Assembly (NCBI GenBank): GCA_007376265.1
Contig: VMFW01000008.1
Coordinates: 1 to 40,357 of the forward strand
Source: Parcubacteria group bacterium Gr01-1014_20
GTDB lineage: Bacteria; Patescibacteriota; Minisyncoccia; UBA6257; 2-01-FULL-56-20
Direction of reading: 5' to 3'
DNA length: 40,357 bases
This document shows, in pieces, positions 1 to 7,623 of this stretch; position 1 is the stretch's first letter, and each line of letters opens with the position of its first letter. Made by a program: the position numbers and the translations under genes. A model generated the notes under the pieces. That model had not been told where the DNA came from. It saw only the letters and a program-made list of their open reading frames with translations, and did not search any database.

Positions 1-740
1 TTGGCGCCACCCGAGAGGGTGACGTTGGTGGGGATGATGACGTCAGAACTCCATTTGTAAATTCCGGGTACAAGAACTTGTCCACCAAGATTTCCAGCAT
101 TCAGTTCGGTAAAATCTACCGGTGCTCTTCCCGCGATATCAGTGTACTCGGCTTCCATGGTCAGTATCGCGTTGTCCACTAGAGTTTTGTTAGCTAGGGG
201 TGGATTACCCGCAAAACATGATTGGTCGCCGCTACCCACATACGCCGCGTCCACACCGTAGATTGTTCCGGTTATTTCATCAGGACCAGAACAAAATACA
301 CCGTCCATCGCCGCCGCCGTGATCGGACTAGAACCGATGTTGCCAGTAATTACCGATGCATGGCTTCCAGTGTTGGTGATCCCGGTTTTTGAGAGAATTA
401 CGAACGCGGTGCCAGGAAAAACGTGTCCGGCCACAGCTTCACCAACTAAGACTGTTCCGTCCTGCTCAGTAATAGCGCACTTCGGCTTCTGGCGAATGAA
501 ATACTCAATGTCGTCAACCCGGTCTTCATCTAAGAAGGACTGAGAAAGACTGACTTGAAGAGGCTTATTTAAGTGCTCTTGAGGAAAAACTGTGCCAAAA
601 GTGATACGCGTAGTCGGAACCGACAAAGCGTTTTCAATCCTGGCGGTAACATTTACAACGTGAGCTTCGAAAGCGGCAAACATGGAAGCGCCTACCAATG
701 CGATCGCCACCGCTCCGAAACCGATAAGTAATTTTTTCAT
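1..740 (-). CDS. Surface/secreted protein: N-terminal TM/signal segment plus TasA-like leader, then ice-binding-like DUF3494 domain (3' end off the window)
   Basis: Not in the ORF track because it has no stop in the window. Translates from ATG at 740: MKKLLIGFGAVAIALVGASMFAAFEAHVVNVTARIENALSVPTTRITFGTVFPQE...GITNTGSHASVITGNIGSSPITAAAMDG...NAILTMEAEYTDIAGRAPVDFTELNAGNLGGQVLVPGIYKWSSDVIIPTNVTLSGGA; the second half matches the DUF3494 pattern. Confidence 0.85.
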   Translation of the reverse strand, partial: MKKLLIGFGAVAIALVGASMFAAFEAHVVNVTARIENALSVPTTRITFGTVFPQEHLNKPLQVSLSQSFLDEDRVDDIEYFIRQKPKCAITEQDGTVLVGEAVAGHVFPGTAFVILSKTGITNTGSHASVITGNIGSSPITAAAMDGVFCSGPDEITGTIYGVDAAYVGSGDQSCFAGNPPLANKTLVDNAILTMEAEYTDIAGRAPVDFTELNAGNLGGQVLVPGIYKWSSDVIIPTNVTLSGGA

Positions 741-880
741 TATGTTTTAGTGTTTATTTATTATTTTTTTACTCGACCTTCTGTAAGTTATTCTTATTTT
801 TTAAAAACAAAGCTGTTTTATAATTGCCGTCTCAGAATAATTACGATTACAAAATTTTTCTACGATCGACCCACTAAACA

Positions 881-934
881 AAAAGGGCTATCCTTCGGAT
901 TCAGTAAAAAAATCCAAAGGATAACCCTTTTTTA
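881..934. terminator. Strong hairpin, likely (bidirectional) terminator
   Basis: AAAGGGCTATCCTTCGGATT ... AATCCAAAGGATAACCCTTTTTT, with A/T runs on both sides. Confidence 0.75.
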
Positions 935-1022
935 AACCAAAAACTGTCTCGCTGAAGTAGTGTTGCCAAAACATAATGGTTTATGCCCCGGTTTCCCCAG
1001 CGAGACAAAAAACTAGTTTGCC
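881..1022 (-). ncRNA. Candidate small RNA (minus strand)
   Basis: Minus-strand -35 TTGACG (1049-1054) and -10 TATAAC (1028-1033), 15-nt spacer; hairpin GTCTCGCTG/CAGCGAGAC (1007..947); terminator at 934..881; no ORF. Confidence 0.4.
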
Positions 1023-1108
1023 AGTATGTTATACTTGAGCGAGTAGGCCGTCAAGAGCCTCTGTTGAAAAAATGTCGTCAAACTGTGGATAACTCCAAAG
1101 GGATAAAT

Positions 1109-1178
1109 AAAAACCCCTGTACTAATTAAGAAATTTCCGTTCTAATCCTAAGTTTCTTAAATTAGTCCAGGGGAAAAA
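1109..1178. repeat. Short palindromic element, MITE-like, with AAAAA direct repeats
   Basis: CCCCTGTACTAATTAAGAAA ... TTTCTTAAATTAGTCCAGGGG (1114-1173), flanked by AAAAA on both sides; termini shared with 7061-7117. Confidence 0.5.
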
Positions 1179-1179
1179 C

Positions 1180-1247
1180 CCGGGCACAGACGCCAAATCA
1201 GGGGAAACTGCCTGAAAATCAAGCAACGATTTGGCGTCCGTGTCCGG
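1180..1247. repeat. 20-bp-stem inverted repeat / structured intergenic element
   Basis: CCGGGCACAGACGCCAAATC ... GATTTGGCGTCCGTGTCCGG. Confidence 0.65.
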
Positions 1248-1359
1248 ATTCTTGATTTTTAAAATCGCTTACCTTATAACATAAGTATCTAGACCTTGTC
1301 AAAGGAATTTTGAAGCCCGAAAGGTTTTTAAAAGATAACTTCGACTCACTAATTTTTTA

Positions 1360-2403
1360 ATGAACTACAAAAATTTTCAAATTTATTTTTTCTTAGGCAT
1401 CCTGGCCGTTGTCTTCTTCGTCGTGATTTTAATGTTTCTCCCCTATCTAAGCTCGCTTGTCATCGCCGCCACTTTAGCCATCATCTTTGAACCTGTTCAC
1501 AACCGAGTTTTTAAAATTGTTCGCCGACAAAAAATTTTGGCCGCCCTTATCACCATCCTCGCTATGCTTGTGATAGTCCTCGTACCTATTACTTTTTTTG
1601 GCATCAAGGTTTTCAATCAGGCCCAAAGTTTGTACCTTCAAGTGAGCGCCAAAAACGCCAATCTGGATTCCCTCGATCAGATATCGGTCAGCTTCGAGAA
1701 AAAAATCAACAGCTTATTCCCCAAATTAGGCTTCTCTTTCGATATTAATGAAAGCATTGAAAAGTTCTTCAAGTGGTTTTTCCAGAATATCGGGCCTATT
1801 TTCTCAAGTATTGCCCAAATCTTCACTAATTTCCTCCTAAGTCTTATCGCCCTCTACTACATCTTTAAGGACGGCCAGAGACTAAAAGCCACTCTTTTCA
1901 GGCTAAGCCCCTTAAATGACGATCACAACAACGAAATCTTTGGCAAACTTAAAAACGCCATCGGCTCCGTCATTCGAGGTTCCATCACTGTGGCCGTTAT
2001 CCAAGGAGTCTTAGCCGGCGTGGGCTTTGCTATCTTTGGCATTCCAAACGCCGCCCTTTGGGGTTTTGTGACCGTCGTAGCCGCTCTAATCCCCATCGTG
2101 GGCACCGCCACCATCCTCGCTCCAGCTATCGGCTACCTCTTTCTTTTCGGAAATCCCATGGCCGGAGTCGGACTTTTAGTCTGGGGTATGACCGCCGTGG
2201 GCTTGATTGACAACTTCCTGGGCCCAAAACTAATTGAGCGCAGTGTCAAAATCCACCCGTTTCTAATCCTTTTAAGCGTCTTGGGTGGCATGAGCTTCTT
2301 CGGCCCGATTGGTTTTTTGGCCGGACCGCTTGCGCTGGCCCTTCTTTTCGCGCTTTTCAATCTTTACCCGGTTATTGTTTTATCTAAACCCGAGGAAGTC
2401 TAA
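1360..2403 (+). CDS. AI-2E family transporter (PerM/YdiK-like permease)
   Basis: Multi-TM, ...AALWGFVTVVAALIPIVGTA..., ...GLIDNFLGPKLIERSVKIHPFLILLSVLGGMSFFGPIGFLAGPLALALL. Confidence 0.85.
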   Translation: MNYKNFQIYFFLGILAVVFFVVILMFLPYLSSLVIAATLAIIFEPVHNRVFKIVRRQKILAALITILAMLVIVLVPITFFGIKVFNQAQSLYLQVSAKNANLDSLDQISVSFEKKINSLFPKLGFSFDINESIEKFFKWFFQNIGPIFSSIAQIFTNFLLSLIALYYIFKDGQRLKATLFRLSPLNDDHNNEIFGKLKNAIGSVIRGSITVAVIQGVLAGVGFAIFGIPNAALWGFVTVVAALIPIVGTATILAPAIGYLFLFGNPMAGVGLLVWGMTAVGLIDNFLGPKLIERSVKIHPFLILLSVLGGMSFFGPIGFLAGPLALALLFALFNLYPVIVLSKPEEV

Positions 2404-2408
2404 AACGG

Positions 2409-5132
2409 ATGATCGGAGAAAGCGCTGGAATAAAAAGTCCTCTTTGGCATTCCCTTGGAATCAAAGAACTTGAACTAGAACTTGAAACCAGTTTTGGCAC
2501 CGGTCTAACTGAAAAAGAAGTTTCGAATCGATTAGAACACTTTGGAGCGAACATTATACCGGAGGGAAAGTCGGAAACCATCTTTAGTCTTTTCATAAGA
2601 CAGTTTAAGAGCCCCCTCATTTACATCCTTCTTTTTGCTAGTGGCATCATTTTCGCGCTCAAGGAAACGACCGATGGCATCATCATCCTCGTCGTCCTCC
2701 TCTTCAACGCCGTAATTGGTTCGATCCAGGAGGGCCGGGCTACGAGAACCCTTTCGGCGCTAAAAAAGTTTGTCAAAACAAATACGACTGTCCTGCGAGA
2801 TGGAAAAGAAATTATCATTCCGGACACGGAAATAGTTCCTGGTGACGTGATGTTTCTAATCGAAGGAGAGAAAGTGGCAGCGGACGCCCGAATCATCGAG
2901 GCGAACAGTCTGGCTATTGATGAATCCGCCCTAACCGGAGAATCCTTGCCGGTAACAAAGTCTACGAACTTCTTAGGACCACAGAAAATACCACTGATTA
3001 ATAAAAAAAATATCGCTTTCCGAGGCACCAACATCATAAGCGGCCACGGCAAAGCCGTGGTTTTCGGCACCGGCATCAATTCGGAAATCGGTAAAATTAG
3101 TCAAAAAATCGCCGGCATCGACACGGAAATCCCCCTTCGGGCCAACATCCGCTACCTATCGAGGTTGATCGTTGCGACCGTTGTCTCACTTAGCGCCTTT
3201 CTCTTCTTTTTCGGCATTTTTGTGAATCAGGTTCCGGCGAGAGAGATGTTCAAAACCGTCGTTTCGCTCGCCGTTTCCATCATCCCCGAAGGACTACCCA
3301 TCATCATCACTCTTGTCCTTGCAACCGGTGTCTGGCGAATGGCCAAACGAAACGCCTTGGTAAAAAAACTTCAAGCGGTGGAAGCCCTCGGCCAAGCCAG
3401 AATCATCGCGGTAGACAAAACCGGCACCATCACCAAGAACGAAATGATTGTTCGAAAAGTTTACGCCGGTGGTAAAGTTTTTGAGATTGGAGGTTTCGGC
3501 TATGATCCGGCGAGCGACATAAAATTTGACGGAAAATCAGCGGTGGGAGCCAACCACGAAGAGCTGATTTTAGCTGGCAAAATCGCCACGCTTTGCTCCG
3601 ACGCGAGAGTCATCTACATCGAAAAGGACAAAACCTGGAAAATTTCCGGCGACCCAACCGAAGCCGCCATGCTCGTCTTTGGAGAGAAAATGGGGTTTAA
3701 AAAAGACGGCTTAGCCGAAGAAATGCCCCCTTTAGGCGAAGTTCCTTTTAACCACAAGATCAAATTCCACGCCGTAAGCCACAAGAACGACAAAAAACAA
3801 TTCATCACCATAGCCGGCGCGCCAGAAGTCATTCTGAACCGATCAAAAAATATTTTAGAGATGGGAAAAATTTCTCCCCTCACCGCCGAAAAAAAATCCT
3901 CGCTCCTTAAAACTCTCCACGGACTTTCGAGCGAAGGACTACGCATTATCGGTTTTGGCTTCAAAGAGGAGACCTTAAGAGAAAATTTCATCTTGAACGA
4001 GAAGGACACCGAAAACACCATCTTCTGCGGCTTCTATTGCATTGAAGACTCGATTCGGCCCGAAGTTAGAGAATCAGTCGATCTAGCAAGAAGCGCTGGC
4101 GTAAAAATTGTTATGATTACCGGCGACTATAAAGTCACGGCGATGGCCATCGGGCGCCAGGCCGATATCTTTCGGGACGGCGATGAAGTTATCACGGGTG
4201 AAGAGTTCGAAAAACTAAGCGAGAACGAAATCGATCAAAAGGTAGAAAAAACCACCATTTTTGCCCAAGTGAGCCCGGACGACAAAATGAAAATCATCGA
4301 AAGCTACCGCCGCCGCGGAGAAATCATAGCTATGACCGGCGATGGCATCAATGACGCCCCTTCGCTCGTCGCCGCCGACCTTGGTGTGGCCATGGGTAAA
4401 ATTGGCACCGAAGTCGCGAAGGAAGCCGCCGACATTGTTCTTTTAGACGACAACTTCGGCACCGTGATTTCCGCGATTGAAGAAGGCCGAAGCATCTACA
4501 AAACCACCAAAAAAGTTATCCTGTATCTTTTTTCAACGAGCCTTGGGGAGCTCCTCACCATCACCGTAGCCTTGTTTATCAAACTTCCCCTACCCATCCT
4601 GGCCGCCCAAATCCTTTGGCTAAACCTAGTCACCGATGGCTTTTTGGACGTCGCCCTCGCCATGGAGCCAAAAGAAAAAGACTTATTGAAAAAAAGTTTC
4701 GAACACCCGAGCAAATACATCATCGACAAACTCTCCGTCAAGAGAATGGTGGTGATGGCCATCCCGATGATGTTGGGCACCCTCTACCTTTTCACTCAAA
4801 CCTATCAAACCGATATTGTGAAAGCCTGGACTATTTCACTTACCACGCTCGCGGTTTTCCAGTGGCTAAACGCCTGGAACTGTAAATCCGAAGATCACTC
4901 CATCTTTAAAACCAACCCGCTCGAAAATAAGTTTTTAATCGCCGCCACTTTTATGGTTGTCCTCCTCCAACTTTTCGCGCTCTATAATCCTTTCATGCAA
5001 AAAATTCTCCACACCACTCCCCTTTCGCCCGCCGACTGGGTTCCGATAATCCTCATCTCCTTCTCGGTCATAGTGGTTGAGGAAGTGAGAAAATTTTACG
5101 CCCGCCGAAAACTAGTTCTTCAGTTGACTTGA
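2409..5132 (+). CDS. Cation-transporting P-type ATPase, Ca2+-type (P2)
   Basis: VDKTGTITKNEM phosphorylation motif, TGES, PEGLP in TM4, NLVTDG in TM6, GDGINDAPSLVAADLGVAMG. Confidence 0.92.
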   Translation: MIGESAGIKSPLWHSLGIKELELELETSFGTGLTEKEVSNRLEHFGANIIPEGKSETIFSLFIRQFKSPLIYILLFASGIIFALKETTDGIIILVVLLFNAVIGSIQEGRATRTLSALKKFVKTNTTVLRDGKEIIIPDTEIVPGDVMFLIEGEKVAADARIIEANSLAIDESALTGESLPVTKSTNFLGPQKIPLINKKNIAFRGTNIISGHGKAVVFGTGINSEIGKISQKIAGIDTEIPLRANIRYLSRLIVATVVSLSAFLFFFGIFVNQVPAREMFKTVVSLAVSIIPEGLPIIITLVLATGVWRMAKRNALVKKLQAVEALGQARIIAVDKTGTITKNEMIVRKVYAGGKVFEIGGFGYDPASDIKFDGKSAVGANHEELILAGKIATLCSDARVIYIEKDKTWKISGDPTEAAMLVFGEKMGFKKDGLAEEMPPLGEVPFNHKIKFHAVSHKNDKKQFITIAGAPEVILNRSKNILEMGKISPLTAEKKSSLLKTLHGLSSEGLRIIGFGFKEETLRENFILNEKDTENTIFCGFYCIEDSIRPEVRESVDLARSAGVKIVMITGDYKVTAMAIGRQADIFRDGDEVITGEEFEKLSENEIDQKVEKTTIFAQVSPDDKMKIIESYRRRGEIIAMTGDGINDAPSLVAADLGVAMGKIGTEVAKEAADIVLLDDNFGTVISAIEEGRSIYKTTKKVILYLFSTSLGELLTITVALFIKLPLPILAAQILWLNLVTDGFLDVALAMEPKEKDLLKKSFEHPSKYIIDKLSVKRMVVMAIPMMLGTLYLFTQTYQTDIVKAWTISLTTLAVFQWLNAWNCKSEDHSIFKTNPLENKFLIAATFMVVLLQLFALYNPFMQKILHTTPLSPADWVPIILISFSVIVVEEVRKFYARRKLVLQLT

Positions 5133-5152
5133 AACCACACATATTGTAAAAT
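5124..5152 (+). promoter_or_regulatory. Sigma70-type promoter
   Basis: TTGACT (5124-5129), 17-nt spacer, TAAAAT (5147-5152). Confidence 0.6.
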
Positions 5153-5206
5153 CCGAAACAGCTAATTACCCCTAGGCCCTGCCCAGTAAACCATAGGACG
5201 GTAATA

Positions 5207-5416
5207 ATGAGACTGTGTCGAAAGTGTCACGCTCTAAGCGGGTGTCAGAGTGAGCATTTTTTAGAATATCGGGTTCCTTGCGCTAAATGCCACAAAACCT
5301 CCACTTGCCTCGGTTGTTACAACTATACGCCAGAGTTCTACCACCTCATCCACCGTAAACCCCGTCGGAGACGGTATAGACCTAGAAGCTCTCAAAGAGT
5401 AGGAGGGAAGAAGTAG
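5207..5416 (+). CDS. Small Cys-rich (zinc-ribbon-like) protein, copy 1
   Basis: LCRKCHALSGCQS...CAKCHKTSTCLGCY; consensus promoter upstream; paralogous to the next ORF. Confidence 0.65.
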   Translation: MRLCRKCHALSGCQSEHFLEYRVPCAKCHKTSTCLGCYNYTPEFYHLIHRKPRRRRYRPRSSQRVGGKK

Positions 5417-5599
5417 ATGCAACTCTGCACGAGCTGTCACCGGAAAAGCGGTTGTAAGTCCACGAGTCACCCCGAACGGTCTCAAGCCATTTGCAAGAAA
5501 TGTGGCAAAAAGAGAAGCTGTTTCAACTGTTACTCGCATGGAAAAAAATTCCCTGCCACCATCGAAAAAGAGGCCGCCTCTCGCTCCCGATCCGACTAA
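5417..5599 (+). CDS. Small Cys-rich (zinc-ribbon-like) protein, copy 2
   Basis: LCTSCHRKSGCKS...CKKCGKKRSCFNCY; SD AGGAGGG lies inside the preceding ORF; TAG/ATG junction. Confidence 0.7.
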   Translation: MQLCTSCHRKSGCKSTSHPERSQAICKKCGKKRSCFNCYSHGKKFPATIEKEAASRSRSD

Positions 5600-5602
5600 C
5601 CC

Positions 5603-5643
5603 AAATCCCCTCCGATAGAACATCGGAGGGGATTTCTTTTTTC
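5603..5643 (+). terminator. Rho-independent terminator
   Basis: AAATCCCCTCCGAT-AGAAC-ATCGGAGGGGATTTCTTTTTT. Confidence 0.85.
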
Positions 5644-5647
5644 CATA

Positions 5648-6220
5648 CTAACCCTTCTCTACTCTCTCCACATAAAGCCCCGTTTCCGTATTCACCCTAA
5701 CCGTATCCCCCTCGTCCACAAAAAGTGGCACTGCCACTTTAGCGCCGCCCTCAAGCGTCACCACCTTATTCCCCCCCTGAGCGGTGTTGCCCTTGGTACT
5801 TGGTGGAGCCTCGGTTACTTTAAGCTCTATCTTGACCGGCAGCTTCACGCCAATCACCTTTTCGTTAAAAACCATCGTCACGACCGATGTGTTCTGTTTC
5901 AAAAACTGCGCCCCCTCACCAACCACCTCGCCGGATAAAGAAAAGCGATTTTTGGGATTTCCATTTTCATGAAACCAATACTCTCCCTTACTGTTATAAA
6001 TAAAAACAGCCTCCTTACGCTCCACTTCCGCTTCCTCAAAATTATCACTGGGCTGAAAATTCCGGTCTAAAATTTTGCCAGTAATCAGATTTTTAATTTT
6101 AGTCTGAACCACGGCTTTTCGTTGTTGCATCCGAAGAAAATGAGACTCCATAACCTCGTAGGGATGCCCCTCAAACACAAAAACTGTTCCCTTTTTTAAA
6201 TCGGTATAAGAAAGTGACAT
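5648..6220 (-). CDS. efp: Elongation factor P
   Basis: MSLSYTDLKKGTVFVFEGHPYEVMESHFLRMQQRKAVVQTKIKNLITG...; start chosen at MSLSY (6220) rather than the longer ORF. Confidence 0.92.
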   Translation of the reverse strand: MSLSYTDLKKGTVFVFEGHPYEVMESHFLRMQQRKAVVQTKIKNLITGKILDRNFQPSDNFEEAEVERKEAVFIYNSKGEYWFHENGNPKNRFSLSGEVVGEGAQFLKQNTSVVTMVFNEKVIGVKLPVKIELKVTEAPPSTKGNTAQGGNKVVTLEGGAKVAVPLFVDEGDTVRVNTETGLYVERVEKG

Positions 6221-6268
6221 AACGAGCCCTGATTCTAGCAAAAAGAACGCCCCGAATCAAACAAAAGC

Positions 6269-6292
6269 GGCGGCAACGTTTTCGTTGCCGCC
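6269..6292 (-). terminator. Terminator of the 6301 gene
   Basis: GGCGGCAACG-TTTT-CGTTGCCGCC followed on the minus strand by GCTTTTGTTT. Confidence 0.65.
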
Positions 6293-6300
6293 GGTGGTTG

Positions 6301-6528
6301 TTATTTACTTTTCCGCTCCCTCTTCTTTTTTTCTTTCTCGAGGCGCTTTTTGAGAGTTCCGTTTCTAACCATCCTGGCCAATTCTGCCCCCGTGGGAATA
6401 AAAACCCCGGGGTTCATCTGGCGAATTATTTCGATTGGCTTCTTTCCTTGAATCGTACCTTTTGTTTCAAGCTCTTCTATGTCTTTGAGCTCCTGCGGTC
6501 GATCGTCCGACTCTTCTTTCTCTCCCAC
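6301..6528 (-). CDS. Small charged hypothetical protein (GTG start proposed)
   Basis: GAGGAGG SD just upstream of GTG; the longer ATG ORF would run through a terminator hairpin (6586-6625). Confidence 0.5.
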   Translation of the reverse strand: MGEKEESDDRPQELKDIEELETKGTIQGKKPIEIIRQMNPGVFIPTGAELARMVRNGTLKKRLEKEKKKRERKSK

Positions 6529-6585
6529 AACATCCTCCTCGCGTTTAACATCTTTCAAGATCTTATCAAACCAACTGAAAAAAAT

Positions 6586-6618
6586 AAATAGCCCCGCCAT
6601 AGCGGGACTATTTATCAA
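6586..6618 (-). terminator. Terminator of the KH-domain gene
   Basis: Minus: AAATAGTCCCGC-TATG-GCGGGGCTATTTATTTTTTT. Confidence 0.75.
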
Positions 6619-6637
6619 CCATTTAGGTAGATTCGAT

Positions 6638-6928
6638 TTACATCGCCGGCTCCCTTCTTGGGGGTCGGGTACTGCCCTCTGGTTCCTCAATTTTTAAGTT
6701 AACACGAGCGTTGTTTTTAATGCCCACGATGCGAAGCAAAGAACGAATCGCCTTTGCCGTCGCGCCTTGTCGGCCAACAACCTGACCCATGTCAAGCGCA
6801 TTCACCCGTAAGGTGAGGAGCACTCCCATCTCGTCAACCTTGCGGTCAACCTTCACATCGTCCGGATGATCCACTAAGGATTTCACGAGATATTCGAGAA
6901 ATACTTGATCGTTATAGTCAGCTGCCAT
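6638..6928 (-). CDS. khpA: KH-domain RNA-binding protein (KhpA/YlqC-like)
   Basis: FLEYLVKSLVDHPDDVKVDRKVDEMGVLLTLRVNALDMGQVVGRQGATAKAIRSLLRIVG. Confidence 0.85.
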   Translation of the reverse strand: MAADYNDQVFLEYLVKSLVDHPDDVKVDRKVDEMGVLLTLRVNALDMGQVVGRQGATAKAIRSLLRIVGIKNNARVNLKIEEPEGSTRPPRREPAM

Positions 6929-6940
6929 TTCTTGTTTTAT

Positions 6941-7013
6941 CAGATTCTCATCTCCCCCGGCACTAACCGGGGTTCGACCTTTTCATTAGCCAGTAAGCGT
7001 GTCGGCTTATCTG
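6941..7013 (-). promoter_or_regulatory. Structured 5' leader of the khpA-like gene
   Basis: CAGAT/ATCTG closing stem (6941-6945 with 7009-7013), CCCCGG/CCGGGG hairpin, additional GCC/GGC pairing. Confidence 0.4.
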
Positions 7014-7032
7014 TCTTTTAGTTTACCTTTGA

Positions 7033-7060
7033 ATTATACACGAAAACAACTTTTTGTCAA
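7033..7060 (-). promoter_or_regulatory. Sigma70-type promoter
   Basis: Minus: TTGACA, 16-nt spacer, TATAAT. Confidence 0.75.
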
Positions 7061-7122
7061 CCCCTGAACTAATTGTGGAATATCTTCCACTTTTTGCGTT
7101 CCACAATTAGTACGGGGGTCAA
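7056..7122. repeat. Short palindromic element, MITE-like, with GTCAA direct repeats
   Basis: CCCCTGAACTAATTGTGGAA ... TTCCACAATTAGTACGGGG (7061-7117), flanked by GTCAA. Confidence 0.55.
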
Positions 7123-7124
7123 TC

Positions 7125-7496
7125 CTATGCAGCAGCCTCTACTGGCTTCTCCTCGGTCTTAGCCGCCTCCTCGACGGGAGTTTCAGCGACCGGGGTTTCG
7201 CTGGCCACGGTAGGAACATCTGCTTTAACGGCCACCTTCATCTTTACCGCTATTTTCTTACCTTCGATTACCCCAGCTGTCACAAGCAAGTTGTGGGAAG
7301 TTGCGGTTGGCCTAGCTCCCACCCCCAACCAATACTTAACTCTTTCACTATTCAGTGTGGTTTTCTTGGTCGCTGGGTTATAAGAACCTAAATCCTCCAC
7401 CGGGGGCGCGATCATTTTAGACTTTTTCTCGGCCACAACTAACCGATAAAACGGCTGGTGTTTTTTCCCGATTCTTTGTAATTTGATGGCTAACAT
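7125..7496 (-). CDS. rpsP: 30S ribosomal protein S16, with Ala/Glu/Pro-rich C-terminal tail
   Basis: MLAIKLQRIGKKHQPFYRLVVAEKKSK...VEDLGSYNPATKK... Confidence 0.93.
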   Translation of the reverse strand: MLAIKLQRIGKKHQPFYRLVVAEKKSKMIAPPVEDLGSYNPATKKTTLNSERVKYWLGVGARPTATSHNLLVTAGVIEGKKIAVKMKVAVKADVPTVASETPVAETPVEEAAKTEEKPVEAAA

Positions 7497-7593
7497 AAAA
7501 ACGTAGCTTCGATTATAACCCAAAATCTTTAAAAAACGCAAGTCACCCCTAAAAACAAGCTCCCTTAGCTATCCTTACGAAAAAACTTAAAAC

Positions 7594-7617
7594 CCGTTCC
7601 AAAATTGGAACGGGGTC
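7594..7617 (-). terminator. Terminator of the response-regulator pair
   Basis: Minus: CCCGTTCCAATTTTGGAACGGGTTTTAAGTTTTTT. Confidence 0.65.
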
Positions 7618-7623
7618 ATCTTT

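Noticed and set aside
1084-1092. Perfect DnaA-box-like TTATCCACA (minus strand) in the left intergenic region
   Set aside because: Only one copy noticed, no dnaA/dnaN nearby, and a single 9-mer is expected by chance at about this frequency in 40 kb
2621-3079. 152-aa minus ORF inside the P-type ATPase (and other antisense ORFs at 1923, 2133, 3614, 8847, 28761)
   Set aside because: Antisense to strongly conserved coding sequences; no independent support
6301-6690. Full 129-aa version of the 6301 minus ORF
   Set aside because: Its 5' part overlaps khpA and passes through a terminator hairpin; a GTG start with SD at 6528 is more likely
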